64,000 nucleotides of DNA, from positions 1 to 64,000 of the forward strand of contig NZ_SDKM01000016.1 of assembly GCF_004519545.1 (NCBI RefSeq), given 5' to 3'. This document shows, in pieces, positions 42,297-51,840 of the stretch; position 1 is the stretch's first letter; every line of letters begins with the position of its first letter. Under the pieces are notes generated by a model, which was not told where the DNA came from, made no database searches, and saw only the letters and a list, made by a program, of their open reading frames with translations. Made by a program: the position numbers and the translations under genes. The DNA comes from Nocardioides guangzhouensis (lineage in GTDB: Bacteria > Actinomycetota > Actinomycetes > Propionibacteriales > Nocardioidaceae).

Positions 42297-42340
42297 CGGT
42301 GGTTTCGAGACGCTCGCTGGCGCTCGCTCCTCGACCACCG
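42297..42340. repeat. Dispersed repeat copy
   Basis: CGGTGGTTTCGAGACGCTCG on the left, CTCGCTCCTCGACCACCG on the right, with inner GCTCGCTGGCGCTCGC. Orientation as in the copy at 30057. It lies upstream of the PemK-like gene. Confidence 0.75.
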
Positions 42341-42406
42341 GGGATCGCTCGGCCGCCATTTCGCACGGTTCGGCGGGGTGGGGAGGTGGGGCCTAGGGTG
42401 GGCGGC

Positions 42407-42823
42407 ATGGACCTCGACCCCACGGACGGCGCCACTCGGGACGGCGACCCGACCTACGCGCCGGAGCTGGACGGGGAGCCGGATCCCGGCGAGGTGGTGT
42501 GGGCCTGGGTGCCCTACGAGGACGACCCGGGCCAGGGCAAGGACCGACCGGTGCTGGTCCTGTCGGTGACCGGGAGCGAGGTGCTGGCGCTGCAGCTCAC
42601 GTCGACCGACCACGACCTCGACGCGGCGCAGGAAGCGCGTGAGGGGCGGTACTGGATGGACGTCGGCTCCGGTGCGTGGGACAGCCAGCGCCGCCCGAGC
42701 GAGGTCCGGCTCAACCGGCTGCTGCGCCTCGACCCCGCCGCCGTACGCCGCGAGGGCGCCGCCCTGGACCCGACGACGTACGCCGCCGTGGTCGCGGCCG
42801 CCCGCGAGCACCACACGTTCTAG
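42407..42823 (+). CDS. PemK/MazF-like protein, no antitoxin partner
   Basis: A 138-residue protein. After an acidic N-terminus of about 25 residues comes PGEVVWAWVPYEDDPGQGKDRPVLVL, the start of the PemK/MazF RNase fold (V-W-PY-D-G-KDRP-LV), then beta strands and LNRLLRLDPAAVRREG. Toxins of this class cut RNA and pair with a small antitoxin encoded just upstream; here the upstream 346 bp has none. So it may be a solitary, non-toxic relative, as found in actinobacteria. ATG start. An AGAGGAGA site leads 10 bp later into the aldo-keto reductase gene, so the two share a transcript. Confidence 0.72.
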   Translation: MDLDPTDGATRDGDPTYAPELDGEPDPGEVVWAWVPYEDDPGQGKDRPVLVLSVTGSEVLALQLTSTDHDLDAAQEAREGRYWMDVGSGAWDSQRRPSEVRLNRLLRLDPAAVRREGAALDPTTYAAVVAAAREHHTF

Positions 42824-42833
42824 AGGAGATCCC

Positions 42834-43700
42834 ATGCAGACCCGTCGACTCGGAGACCGGACCGTGAGCGCGATCGGCCTCGGCGCCATGCCGCTCTCGC
42901 GCCCCCACCACGCGACCGGGGAGCTGCCCGACCGCGCCCAGGCGATCGAGACCGTCCTCGCGGCGCTCGACGTTGGCGTGACCCTGATCGACACCGCCGA
43001 CTGCTACGGACCGGACGTCGACGGCTTCGGGCACAACGAGGAGCTGGTCGCCGAGGCGCTGCGCCGGGCCGGCAACCCCGACGTGCTGGTCGCCACCAAG
43101 GGCGGCATCCAGCGCGACGGTGCGACGTGGCCGATCTGCGGCCGCCCGGGCTACGTCCGCGAGGCGGCGTACGGCTCGCTCAGCCGGCTCGGCGTCGACG
43201 TGATCGACCTCTATCAGCACCACCGGCCCGACCCGGACGTGCCCTACGCCGAGACGATCGGCGCCTTCAAGGACCTCCACGACGAGGGCGTGGTCCGCGC
43301 GGTCGGCCTGAGCAACGCGGACCCCGCCCAGATCCGCGAGGCGCACGGCATCCTCGGCGACGCGCTGGTCGCCGTCCAGAACCAGCTCTCCCCGTCCTTC
43401 CGCACCAGCGAGCCCGAGCTCGACCTGTGCGACGAGCTCGGCCTGGCGTTCCTGCCGTGGAGCCCGCTCGGCGGGATGCGTCACGCGCACGAGCTCGCCG
43501 CGGACTTCGCGCCGTTCGGCGAGGTCGCCGAGGAGCACGGGGTCAGCCCCTACCAGGTCGCGGTCGCCTGGCTGCTGGCCAAGTCGCCGAACGTGGTGCC
43601 GATCCCCGGGGCCAGTCGGCCGGCGTCGATCCGCGACTCGGCCGCGGCGGTGCACGTCGAGCTCACGCCCGAGCAGTTCACGGCGCTGGAGAAGGGCTAG
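42834..43700 (+). CDS. Aldo/keto reductase
   Basis: A 288-residue TIM-barrel NADPH oxidoreductase. The catalytic tetrad is visible: Asp and Tyr in DTADCYG, Lys in ATKGG, and His in YQHHRPD. The C-terminal PIPGASRPASIRDSA is the NADPH-binding segment. ATG start with TAGAGGAGATCCC, where the upstream gene's stop TAG lies. Substrates are carbonyl compounds in general. Its TAG stop shares CTAG with the convergent lipoprotein gene. Confidence 0.9.
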   Translation: MQTRRLGDRTVSAIGLGAMPLSRPHHATGELPDRAQAIETVLAALDVGVTLIDTADCYGPDVDGFGHNEELVAEALRRAGNPDVLVATKGGIQRDGATWPICGRPGYVREAAYGSLSRLGVDVIDLYQHHRPDPDVPYAETIGAFKDLHDEGVVRAVGLSNADPAQIREAHGILGDALVAVQNQLSPSFRTSEPELDLCDELGLAFLPWSPLGGMRHAHELAADFAPFGEVAEEHGVSPYQVAVAWLLAKSPNVVPIPGASRPASIRDSAAAVHVELTPEQFTALEKG

Positions 43701-44470
43701 CCCAGCTTCGCGAGGGCGAGGCGCGCGGCCTCGGCGGCCGGCTCCTGGCCCGCCGGGTAGTTGTAGTCCTGCCCGACCAGCCCGATCTGGACGACGGAGA
43801 GCAGCGGGCCCGTGCGGCTGATCCCCACGCCGTCCCACTGCTGCTCGTCGGCGCCCTTGTCGCCGTAGTGCACGACGTACGCGTCGGCGACCGCCGTGCC
43901 CTGGGCGAGGGAGTCGAGCGGGCCGACCTCGACCGTGCCCGCCTCGACCTGCTCGGCGCACTTCTTGTGCCAGGTCTTCAGCACCTGGTGCGCGCGCCAG
44001 GCGGACTTGGCGTCGGAGAACTCCGCGAGCACCTGGCCGCCCTCGACGGTGTCCTGGTTGCTCGTGAACGTGCGCACGACGGCGTCCCCGGCGCCCAGCG
44101 AGGCCATGTCGAAGCGCTGGCAGGTGCCGAAGGGTCCGTCCTCCGCTGCGGTGGACGCGACGGTCCACTCGGTCTCGTCGTTCGCGCCCGGCAGCTCCGC
44201 GGCGGTCAGCAGCCGCGCCTCCAGCCCGGCCTCCGCGGGCTCGCTGGAGGTGTCCTCGGTGGGCGCACCGGTCGCCTCTTCGGCCGCCTCGGTGGTGACG
44301 GTCTCCGAGGGCGTGGCCGGGTCGTCCACGACCGCGCCGCGGTCGCCGCTGGTGGTGTCGGGGTCGTTCCCGCAGCCGGCCAGGGTGATGAGGAACACGG
44401 CGACCACGGCTCCGGTTCGGAGGGTCCGACGTGTCACGCTGGAGGGCGCACGGCGGCGCAGGGGTGCCAT
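43697..44470 (-). CDS. Lipoprotein, sensor-domain-like
   Basis: A 257-residue exported lipoprotein with a signal ending in LITLAGC near residue 33. A Thr/Glu/Pro/Asp-rich linker (about 34-80) leads to a folded part of about 175 residues. That part has Cys at CQRFD and at KKCAEQ, and an YVVHYGDKG segment; the shape recalls PknH-type sensor domains of actinobacteria, which carry similar paired Cys. ATG start. Its stop overlaps that of the aldo-keto reductase. Function unknown. Confidence 0.72.
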   Translation of the reverse strand: MAPLRRRAPSSVTRRTLRTGAVVAVFLITLAGCGNDPDTTSGDRGAVVDDPATPSETVTTEAAEEATGAPTEDTSSEPAEAGLEARLLTAAELPGANDETEWTVASTAAEDGPFGTCQRFDMASLGAGDAVVRTFTSNQDTVEGGQVLAEFSDAKSAWRAHQVLKTWHKKCAEQVEAGTVEVGPLDSLAQGTAVADAYVVHYGDKGADEQQWDGVGISRTGPLLSVVQIGLVGQDYNYPAGQEPAAEAARLALAKLG

Positions 44471-44570
44471 GTCGCCTCACTGTAGGGCGCACCGGAGGTC
44501 GCGCCCGGCCGTGCGTGTGGCGTGTCCCGATATCGTGGGGCCCCACGTGGTGATCAGGGAAGGCTTCAGG

Positions 44571-45887
44571 GTGCGTAGGGCTGCGTCGTTCGTGTGTGCT
44601 GTTGTGCTGGCCTCGATGCTCGCTGCCTGCACCAGCGACGACGAGCCGACCCCGGATCCGGTCGGCACCAAGGACGACCCGGTCAAGCTGAGCTTCATGA
44701 CCTACGGCCCCGACGAGGAGGTCGAGGCCTACGAGTCGATCGTCGAGGACTTCAACGAGACCCACGACGGGGTCGAGGTCAAGCTGCACCACGTCGACAA
44801 CCAGGACGCCGCGCTCCGGGCGCTGCGGGCCGGGGTCAACCCCGACGTCTTCCTGCTCGCCCGCCGCGACCTCGCGGAGATCGTGAGGGACCAGCGCAAC
44901 CAGCCGGTCGACGAGCTGCTCGACTCCCGCGGGGTCGACTTCGGCGACTACTACAAGCGTGACGCGCTGCAGGCCTTCTCGCTCGACGACCGCCTCCAGT
45001 GCATGCCGTACGGCGTGTCCCCGATGGTGATCTACTACAACACCAACCTCATCGACTTCGAGACGATGAAGGAGCAGGGGCTGCCGGCACCGGGCCCGGA
45101 GTCGACCTCCTGGAACTTCGAGCAGTTCTCGGCGGCCGCCGACTACGCCACCCGGAGGGGCACCAAGGGCGTCTACGTCGCGGCCTCCCTGCAGGGGCTG
45201 GCGCCGTTCGTCTACTCCGGGGGCGGCCAGGTCTTCGACGACCCCAAGGAGCCGACCACGCTGACCCTCTCCGACGACTCGTCGCGGGAGGCGCTGGGCA
45301 CCACGATGGAGCTGCTGCGCACCGACCGGCTGACCCTGTCGCCGCGCCAGCTGCGCAGGAAGTCGGCGCTGCAGCGGTTCAAGGAGGGCAAGCTCGGGAT
45401 GATCGCGGGCTACCGCGACCTGGTGCCCGAGCTCCGCAAGACCCCGAGCCTGAGCTTCGACGTGATGCCGATGCCGGCCATCGAGAGCAGCCGCACCGTC
45501 GGCACGACCACCGGGCTGTGCATGTCCTCGGAGCCGTCGAGCGTCTCGGCGGCCGCGGACTTCATCGTCGACGCGATCTCCACCGAGTCCGTCTCGCGGG
45601 TCGCCGAGGCCGGCTACCTCGTCCCCTCCAACAACGAGGTCGCCGAGTCCGATGCCTTCCTCCAGCCCGACCGGCTGCCGGCCCACCCCGAGGTGTTCAA
45701 CAAGTCGGTCCGCGACATCGTGATCTCCCCGCCGGACGTCGACCTCAAGCGCCTGGAGCAGGTCATCCACCCCGGCATCTACCGGCTCTTCTACGCGCGC
45801 ATCCTCAACATCGAGGCGGTCACCGAGTCGATCGACGAGGCGAGCCGGTCGGTGGTCGGCGCCGGGGAGAACAGCACCGACGAGTGA
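44571..45887 (+). CDS. Extracellular solute-binding lipoprotein (sugar type)
   Basis: A 438-residue family-1 solute-binding protein of ABC importers. The signal ends in the lipobox LAAC near residue 18. The mature part shows the domain-1 start KLSFMTYGPDEEVEAYESIVEDFNETHD, GVSPMVIYYNTNL in the hinge, and FKEGKLGMIAGYRD. It should bind a sugar at the outer membrane face and give it to a permease. No permease or ATPase gene is in the window, so it must rely on another locus or have another role. GTG start with GGGAAGG upstream. Confidence 0.83.
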   Translation: MRRAASFVCAVVLASMLAACTSDDEPTPDPVGTKDDPVKLSFMTYGPDEEVEAYESIVEDFNETHDGVEVKLHHVDNQDAALRALRAGVNPDVFLLARRDLAEIVRDQRNQPVDELLDSRGVDFGDYYKRDALQAFSLDDRLQCMPYGVSPMVIYYNTNLIDFETMKEQGLPAPGPESTSWNFEQFSAAADYATRRGTKGVYVAASLQGLAPFVYSGGGQVFDDPKEPTTLTLSDDSSREALGTTMELLRTDRLTLSPRQLRRKSALQRFKEGKLGMIAGYRDLVPELRKTPSLSFDVMPMPAIESSRTVGTTTGLCMSSEPSSVSAAADFIVDAISTESVSRVAEAGYLVPSNNEVAESDAFLQPDRLPAHPEVFNKSVRDIVISPPDVDLKRLEQVIHPGIYRLFYARILNIEAVTESIDEASRSVVGAGENSTDE

Positions 45888-45893
45888 CCCCAC

Positions 45894-47219
45894 TCAGGAG
45901 GCGGCGTCTTCCTGGGTGTCCTCCTGGGTGTCCTCCGCCGCGGCATCGGCCGGTGGCTCCTCGTCGCCGCGCACGATCGCCTCGGTGACCAGCGGCGCCA
46001 CCAGCTCCACCTGCCACGGCCGCGCGGCGTACGACGTGAGGGCGGCGCGCACCTGCTCGGCCAGCCGGTCGGGGTCGCGGGTCGCGGGCGGCTGCCAGAG
46101 CACCCGACGGAGGTGGTCGGGGGTGAGGAGGTTCTCGACCGGCACCCCGGTCTCGTCGGAGAGGCCCTGCATGAGCTCGCGGGTGATCACCAGCCGGCGG
46201 GCCGCGGCCGGGTCGCGGTCGGCCCACGCGCGCGGGGTGGGCGGCCCGTCACCCCGCGGGCCGCGCTGCGGGAGCTCGGACTCCGGCATCTCGCGGGCGG
46301 CGTCGATCGCGGCCGCCCAGCGGTTGGCGTACCGCTCCGCGCCCCGGCCGTGGAAGCCCTTGGTGCCGAGCAGGGCGGCCTTGTCGGTGGGCATCGCGCT
46401 GGCGGCCGCGATGATCGCGGAGTCCGGCAGGATCCGGCCGGGAGTGACGTCGCGGCGCTCGGCGATCTCGTCGCGGGTCTGCCACAGCGCCCGCACCGCG
46501 GCCAGCGCCCGGCGGCCGCGGATCCGGTGCAGCTGGGAGGTACGGCGCCAGGGCTCGGCCCGCTGGACCGGCTCGAACCCGAGCAGGTGCTCGAACTCCT
46601 GGCGCGCCCACTCGGCCTTGCCCTGCTCCTCGAGCTCGGCGGCCATCACCGCCCGCAGCTCGACCAGCACCTCGACGTCGAGGGCGGCGTACTCGAGCCA
46701 CGGCTCCGGCAGCGGCCGCCGCGACCAGTCGACCGCGGAGTGTTCCTTGCGCAGGGACTTGCCGAGACGGGACTCGACCAGGGTGGCCAGCCCGACCCGT
46801 GGGTAGCCCAGCAGGCGGCCGGCCAGCTCGGTGTCGAACAGGCTGACCGGGCGCAGCCCGACCTCGGCCAGGCAGGGGAGGTCCTGGGTGGCGGCGTGCA
46901 GGATCCACTCGACGCCGTCGATCGCCTCCGCCAGCGGGGCGAGGTCGTCGAGCCCGATCGGGTCGAGCAGGATCGTGCCCGAGCCCTCGCGGCGGATCTG
47001 GATGAGGTAGGCGCGGGAGGAGTAGCGGTAGCCCGAGGCCCGCTCGGCGTCGATGGCCACCGGGCCGGTGCCCGCGGTCAGCCGCGCGGCGACCTCGGCG
47101 AGTGCCGGGGCGGAGTCGGTGACGGGCGGGAGCCCCTCGCGGAGCTCCAGCAGGGGAACGTCCTGGACGGGGGCGGACTGCTCCTGCTCGGGTGTGTCGT
47201 CGTGGCTATGGTCCGTCAC
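45894..47219 (-). CDS. rnd: Ribonuclease D (with HRDC domains)
   Basis: A 441-residue 3'-5' exoribonuclease. The DEDD residues can be seen: [10 protein letters not shown] (D, E), [20 protein letters not shown] (D) and LDVEVL (D). C-terminal helices ([24 protein letters not shown] region) form HRDC modules. A Pro/Glu-rich tail with DTQEDTQED repeats ends it. GTG start, 7 bp after the DUF3000 gene stop. RNase D next to DUF3000 and hemE is conserved order in actinobacteria. Confidence 0.88.
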   Translation of the reverse strand: MTDHSHDDTPEQEQSAPVQDVPLLELREGLPPVTDSAPALAEVAARLTAGTGPVAIDAERASGYRYSSRAYLIQIRREGSGTILLDPIGLDDLAPLAEAIDGVEWILHAATQDLPCLAEVGLRPVSLFDTELAGRLLGYPRVGLATLVESRLGKSLRKEHSAVDWSRRPLPEPWLEYAALDVEVLVELRAVMAAELEEQGKAEWARQEFEHLLGFEPVQRAEPWRRTSQLHRIRGRRALAAVRALWQTRDEIAERRDVTPGRILPDSAIIAAASAMPTDKAALLGTKGFHGRGAERYANRWAAAIDAAREMPESELPQRGPRGDGPPTPRAWADRDPAAARRLVITRELMQGLSDETGVPVENLLTPDHLRRVLWQPPATRDPDRLAEQVRAALTSYAARPWQVELVAPLVTEAIVRGDEEPPADAAAEDTQEDTQEDAAS

Positions 47220-47226
47220 CGGGAGA

Positions 47227-47847
47227 TCACTGCCCGCGCTGGCCGCGGCGGCTCGGCATCGCGGTGACGCCCTCGGGAACCGGCGGAAGGCCGACGGTCG
47301 TGCACAGCAGCTCGCCCCAGGCCTCGACGTGGGCGGCCATCCCGAGCGACCCGTCCTCGTCCTCGACCGGTGTCCACGACGCGCGCAGCTCCAGCTGTGC
47401 GGTCGCCTCCTCGTCGCCCATGCCGCCGAAGCTCTCGGTCGCAACCCGGGTCACGGTGCCCGACGCTGCGGCGTACGACGCCCCGTGCGCGTCGAGCGCC
47501 TCGGTGAGCCAGGACCAGCCGACGGCGGCCAGCATGGGGTCCGTGATCAGCTCCGGGTCGATCTCGGCGCGGACGTAGGCCACACACCGGAAGGTGCCCT
47601 CCCACGCGTCGTTGCCCGCCGGGTCGTGGAGCAGGATGATCCGTCCGGTGCCGACGTCGGTGCCGTCGACGGTGACGTCCGCGGAGAGCGCGGAGGCCCA
47701 GGGCGCGATGCGCTGGGGTGCCGGCATCTCCTCGCACAGCACCTCCGGCCGCATCCGCGCGGCCCGCATGTCGGCGACGGCTGCCCGGAACGGTTCGGGC
47801 ATTCCGCCCGCGCCCGTGCCCGGGTGCGTCTCTTGCCGGACGACCAT
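47227..47847 (-). CDS. DUF3000 protein
   Basis: A 206-residue protein of the actinobacterial DUF3000 family. Typical parts are [25 protein letters not shown] and [28 protein letters not shown]. Members are always near hemE and RNase D; function is unknown. It is divergent from hemE with a 69-bp gap and in operon with RNase D. ATG start. Confidence 0.85.
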   Translation of the reverse strand: MVVRQETHPGTGAGGMPEPFRAAVADMRAARMRPEVLCEEMPAPQRIAPWASALSADVTVDGTDVGTGRIILLHDPAGNDAWEGTFRCVAYVRAEIDPELITDPMLAAVGWSWLTEALDAHGASYAAASGTVTRVATESFGGMGDEEATAQLELRASWTPVEDEDGSLGMAAHVEAWGELLCTTVGLPPVPEGVTAMPSRRGQRGQ

Positions 47848-47916
47848 GCCGCCAGCCTAGGCCGGGGCACCCCGCCCGGTGTCCCGCCACGCCGCCTGAC
47901 CTGCGAAGATTCGGTC

Positions 47917-48957
47917 GTGAGCAGCCCGCACCCCGACCTCCACGACTCCGCCCTCCTGCGCGCCGCGCGCGGGGAGGCGGTGCCGCACACCCCGGTCTGG
48001 TACATGCGCCAGGCCGGCCGGTCGCTGCCGGAGTACCTCCGCGTGCGCGAGGGCGTCGCCATGCTCGACGCCTGCATGGACCCCGGGCTGGTCACCGAGA
48101 TCACCCTCCAGCCGGTGCGCCGGTACGGCGTCGACGCGGCGATCTTCTTCTCCGACATCGTGCTGCCGCTCAAGGCGGTCGGGGTCGACCTCGACATCAA
48201 GCCGGGTGTCGGTCCGGTGGTCGCGCAGCCGGTGCGGACGCTGGAGGACGTGGCCGCGATCCCGGACCTCGAGGCGGGGCACGTCCCCTACATCACGGAG
48301 GCGGTGCGCTCGCTGGTCGGCGAGCTCGGCGCGACGCCGCTCATCGGCTTCGCGGGCGCCCCGTTCACCGTGGCGTCGTACCTCGTCGAGGGTGGGCCCT
48401 CCAAGGAGCACGCGAAGACCAAGGCGATGATGTTCGGCGCCCCCGACGTGTGGGACGCGCTGATGCGCAAGATCGCCGGCATCGCCGCGGCGTACCTCCA
48501 GGTGCAGGTGCGTGCCGGGGCCTCGGCGGTCCAGCTCTTCGACTCGTGGGCCGGCGCGCTCACCCCTGACGACTACCGCGACCAGGTGATGCCGCACTCC
48601 GCACGGGTGCTGGCGGCGGCCGGGGAGCTCGGGGTGCCGCGGATCCACTTCGGCGTCGGGACCTCCAACCTGCTGCCGCTGATGGCCGAGGCCGGTGCGG
48701 ACGTCGTGGGCGTCGACTGGCGCACCCCGCTGGCCGCCGCGGTCCCGCAGGTGGGGGAGCGCAGCGTGCAGGGCAACCTCGACCCGACCCTGGTGTTCGC
48801 GCCCACCGAGGTGATGACGCGGCGGGCCGGCGCGATCATCGAGGCCGGCAAGGCCGCCCGTGGCCACATCTTCAACCTCGGCCACGGTGTGATCCCCTCG
48901 ACCGACCCCGACCAGCTCGCGCGGCTGACCGAGTTCGTGCAGTCCTACCCTCGCTGA
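47917..48957 (+). CDS. hemE: Uroporphyrinogen III decarboxylase
   Basis: A 346-residue heme-biosynthesis enzyme that removes four carboxyl groups from uroporphyrinogen III to give coproporphyrinogen III. Signatures are [14 protein letters not shown] near residue 28 and [17 protein letters not shown] near 145, both at the active site, and [24 protein letters not shown] near 245. GTG start. In M. tuberculosis hemE is followed by hemY and hemQ; here they lie 4.3 kb away beyond a sulfur cassette. Its last 13 bp overlap the convergent LysR gene. Confidence 0.95.
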   Translation: MSSPHPDLHDSALLRAARGEAVPHTPVWYMRQAGRSLPEYLRVREGVAMLDACMDPGLVTEITLQPVRRYGVDAAIFFSDIVLPLKAVGVDLDIKPGVGPVVAQPVRTLEDVAAIPDLEAGHVPYITEAVRSLVGELGATPLIGFAGAPFTVASYLVEGGPSKEHAKTKAMMFGAPDVWDALMRKIAGIAAAYLQVQVRAGASAVQLFDSWAGALTPDDYRDQVMPHSARVLAAAGELGVPRIHFGVGTSNLLPLMAEAGADVVGVDWRTPLAAAVPQVGERSVQGNLDPTLVFAPTEVMTRRAGAIIEAGKAARGHIFNLGHGVIPSTDPDQLARLTEFVQSYPR

Positions 48958-49871
48958 GCCGCGGACCGGGACTCGCCGTACGCCCGGCCCCGCTCGACCA
49001 GCGCGGCGGCCAGGTCCCGGATCGCCGGCGGCACGTGCTCGACCCGGCGGTGCAGGAGGAGCAGCGTCACCGAGGTGGAGTCCTCCGCCAGCGGGCGGTG
49101 CGTGATCACCCCGGCACGGGCCAGCGGGTCGTGCTCGACGCTGAAGTCCGGCAGCACCGTGACACCGAGTCCCTCGGCCACCATCTGCTTGCCCATCTCG
49201 GCGCCGTCGGTGGAGTAGGTCATCCGCGGGGTCTCGCCCGCGAACAGCCGGTGCACGAAGCGGTGCATGAGGTAGCCGGCCCGCATCGCGACGAACGGCT
49301 CGTCGCGGAGCCGCTCCGCGGGGACCTCGTCCAGGTCCGCCAGCGGGTGCCCGGTGGGCAGCACCACCACCGGTCGGCCGTGGACCAGCTCGCTGGCCGC
49401 GAGGCCGGGCGGTACGTCGTCACCGGGGAGCACGTTGACCAGCCCGAGGTCGAGCCCGTCCTCGGTGAGGCCCTGCACGATCTCGGCCTGCTGGGTGTTG
49501 ACCACCTCGACCGTGGTGCCGGGGTGGCCGGCGCGGAAGTCGCGGATCGCCGGCACCAGCAGGGTGGAGGTGGCGGCGTTCACGGTGCCGATCCGGAGGG
49601 TCCGCGCCGCGGTGCTCTGGTCGCCGGCCGCGGTGCGCAATCGGTCGACGGCCTCGAGCACCTCGACCATGTTCTGGAGCAGGTCGCGGCCCTGGCGGCT
49701 GATCCGGGCGCCGGTGCGCCGGCGGTCGAGCAGGATGACGCCGAGCTCGCGCTCGAGCTTGCTCACCGCCTCGCTGAGGGCAGGCTGGGAGATGTGCAGT
49801 CGCTCGCTGGCCCGGCGCAGCGACCCGTGCTGGGTGACCGCGGCGAGGTACTCGAGCTGCTCGATGCGCAA
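48945..49871 (-). CDS. LysR-family transcriptional regulator
   Basis: A 308-residue regulator. The N-terminal helix-turn-helix is [42 protein letters not shown], followed by a two-lobe substrate-binding domain. TTG start at 49871, chosen for AGGAGGG 5 bp upstream. It is divergent from an alkanesulfonate monooxygenase operon, so it is the probable regulator of sulfonate use, a role played elsewhere by CysB, Cbl or SsuR. The 302-bp gap between them has a rare AT-rich segment (about 49978-50007) that should hold the promoter. Confidence 0.85.
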   Translation of the reverse strand: MRIEQLEYLAAVTQHGSLRRASERLHISQPALSEAVSKLERELGVILLDRRRTGARISRQGRDLLQNMVEVLEAVDRLRTAAGDQSTAARTLRIGTVNAATSTLLVPAIRDFRAGHPGTTVEVVNTQQAEIVQGLTEDGLDLGLVNVLPGDDVPPGLAASELVHGRPVVVLPTGHPLADLDEVPAERLRDEPFVAMRAGYLMHRFVHRLFAGETPRMTYSTDGAEMGKQMVAEGLGVTVLPDFSVEHDPLARAGVITHRPLAEDSTSVTLLLLHRRVEHVPPAIRDLAAALVERGRAYGESRSAAQRG

Positions 49872-50040
49872 GGGCCCTCCTGGGGGATCCCGGTGGTGGC
49901 GGTGAGAGGCGGAACCGATCACCCCGTCGCCGACTCGTGACGCGCGAAGGCGGGTCTCGCCTTGAACTTCCGCCGATCTTTGTGAAGTATCTTAGTAGAC
50001 ATTAATCCTGAACCTCCCCCCGACCCGGAACATCTGCCAC

Positions 50041-50148
50041 AGGACGGGGGTCCCATGAGGCGGCGCGCGTCGCCACCGGGCCACTCTCCGGGGTGCCGCC
50101 CGGTGGCGCGCGACGTCGCCGGCCCCGACCGAGCGGCCGGGGACCGGC
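50041..50148 (+). promoter_or_regulatory. Structured leader before ssuD
   Basis: The leader has a perfect 11-bp stem, CGCCACCGGGC (50071-50081) with GCCCGGTGGCG (50098-50108), and a second GC hairpin at about 50119-50148 (CCGGCCCC with GGGGACCGG). The rest of the gene-free stretch 49872-50173 holds the AT-rich segment and no other clear feature. The loop GGGGTGCC and an upstream CATGAG recall parts of actinobacterial SAM-IV-type riboswitches, but other conserved parts are not seen. Confidence 0.35.
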
Positions 50149-50173
50149 GGAGACACGATGGAGAGAGGACACG

Positions 50174-51334
50174 ATGAGCCTGCGATTCCACTGGTTCCTG
50201 CCCACCAACGGCGGCGACGGGCGGCACGTGGTCGGTGGCGGCCACGGCGTGGCGGCCGGCGCCTCCGGCCGACCGGCCTCGGTCGGCTACCTCGGGCAGA
50301 TCGCCCGCAGCGCCGAGCAGCTCGGCTTCGAGGCCGCGCTGACCCCGACCGGCGCCTGGTGCGAGGACGCGTGGCTGTCGACGGCGATGTTGAGCAGCGT
50401 CTCCGAGCGGCTGAAGTTCCTGGTCGCGTTCCGGCCCGGCCTCACCTCGCCGACCCTGGCCGCACAGATGGCGGCGACCTTCCAGAACATGTCCGGTGGC
50501 CGGCTGCTGCTCAACGTGGTCACCGGCGGCGAGAGCGCCGAGCAGCGCGCCTACGGGGACTTCCTCGACAAGGACGCGCGCTACGCCCGCTGCGGCGAGT
50601 TCCTCGACGTGGTCCGGCGGCTCTGGGCCGGCGAGAGCGTCACCTTCGAGGGCGAGCACCTGCACGTCGAGGACGCGAAGCTGGGCGCGCTGCCGTCGCC
50701 GGTCCCCGAGATCTACTTCGGTGGCTCCTCGCCGGCCGCCGGGACCGTCGCCGCGAAGCACGCGGACGTCTACCTCACCTGGGGCGAGCCACCCGCCGCG
50801 GTCGCCGAGAAGATCGAGTGGATCAGGGGGCTCGCCGCTGCCGAGGGCCGCACCCTCCGCTTCGGCATCCGTCTGCACGTGATCAACCGCGACACCTCCG
50901 GGGAGGCGTGGGCCGAGGCGCAGCGGCTCCTCGACGCGATCGACGACGAGACCGTGGCCCGGGTCCAGGCGGGCCTGCGCCAGAGCGAGTCCGAGGGGCA
51001 GCGCCGGATGCTCGAGCTCAACGGCGGCCGCAAGGACGACCTCGAGATCCACCCCAACCTGTGGGCGGGGGTCGGCCTGGTCCGCGGTGGCGCCGGCACC
51101 GCGATGGTCGGCAGCCACGAGGAGGTGGCGGACCTGGTCCAGCAGTACGCCGACCTCGGCATCGAGGAGTTCGTGCTCTCCGGCTACCCGCACCTCGAGT
51201 CGTCGTACTGGTTCGGCGAAGGGGTGCTGCCGGTGCTCCGCGAGCGCGGCCTCTGGAGCAACCCGTACGGCCCGGCCGCGGCTTCGCCTGCGAGCGTCCC
51301 GTTCGCCGACGGGCCCGGCCGGGCGGCCTCGTGA
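50174..51334 (+). CDS. ssuD: FMNH2-dependent alkanesulfonate monooxygenase
   Basis: A 386-residue TIM-barrel flavin-dependent monooxygenase. It uses FMNH2 and O2 to release sulfite from alkanesulfonates. Family segments: FHWFLPTNGGDGR at the start, TGAWCEDAW (with the conserved Cys), MSGGRLLLNVVTGGES, YFGGSSPAAG and RLHVINRD. ATG start with GAGAGGAC. GTGA overlap with the next gene couples it to a flavin reductase that supplies FMNH2. No SsuABC importer is in the window, so uptake must come from elsewhere. The divergent LysR gene is the likely regulator. Confidence 0.93.
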   Translation: MSLRFHWFLPTNGGDGRHVVGGGHGVAAGASGRPASVGYLGQIARSAEQLGFEAALTPTGAWCEDAWLSTAMLSSVSERLKFLVAFRPGLTSPTLAAQMAATFQNMSGGRLLLNVVTGGESAEQRAYGDFLDKDARYARCGEFLDVVRRLWAGESVTFEGEHLHVEDAKLGALPSPVPEIYFGGSSPAAGTVAAKHADVYLTWGEPPAAVAEKIEWIRGLAAAEGRTLRFGIRLHVINRDTSGEAWAEAQRLLDAIDDETVARVQAGLRQSESEGQRRMLELNGGRKDDLEIHPNLWAGVGLVRGGAGTAMVGSHEEVADLVQQYADLGIEEFVLSGYPHLESSYWFGEGVLPVLRERGLWSNPYGPAAASPASVPFADGPGRAAS

Positions 51335-51840
51335 GCCCCCGCGCCGCCGTGGTGGTCGGCAACCCCAGGCCGCGGTCCCGGACCCGGGACGCGGCCGTGC
51401 ACCTGGCCACCGAGCTCACCGGCACCGCCCCCGAAGCGATCGTCGACCTCGCCGACCTCGGCGCCGCGCTGCTGGACTGGGCGGACCCGGCCGTCACCGC
51501 CGTCGTGGACGAGGTGCGGGCGGCCGACCTGCTGGTCGTGGCCAGCCCGACGTACAAGGCGACCTACACGGGCCTGCTCAAGCTGTTCCTCGACCGGTTC
51601 CCGCCCGGCGGTCTGCGCGGGGTGGTCACGGTGCCCCTCATGCTCGGCGCCGGCCCGGCCCACGCGCTGGCGCCGGAGCTGACCCTGCGTCCGGTGCTGA
51701 CCGAGATCGGGGCGACGGTGCCGGTGCCCGGCGCGTACGTCCTGGACGCTTCGTACGACGACCCCGCGGCGTACGACGCGTGGCTGGAGGTCGCCCGACC
51801 CGTGGTGGCGTCCCTGGTCGGCGACGGGGTGGCGGCGTGA
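51331..51840 (+). CDS. ssuE: NAD(P)H-dependent FMN reductase (SsuE/MsuE-like)
   Basis: A 169-residue flavodoxin-fold reductase. GNPRPRSRTRDAA near residue 10 is the phosphate-binding loop; SPTYKATYTGLLKLFLDRFP near 72 is the second family signature. It should reduce FMN for SsuD. GTG start overlapping the ssuD stop (GTGA), and its own stop overlaps the next start in the same way, so three proteins are coupled. Confidence 0.85.
   Translation: MSPRAAVVVGNPRPRSRTRDAAVHLATELTGTAPEAIVDLADLGAALLDWADPAVTAVVDEVRAADLLVVASPTYKATYTGLLKLFLDRFPPGGLRGVVTVPLMLGAGPAHALAPELTLRPVLTEIGATVPVPGAYVLDASYDDPAAYDAWLEVARPVVASLVGDGVAA

Noticed and set aside
43697..43700. Shared CTAG stop codons of two convergent genes
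   Set aside because: Real, but overlaps of stop codons are common in compact genomes and need no special explanation.
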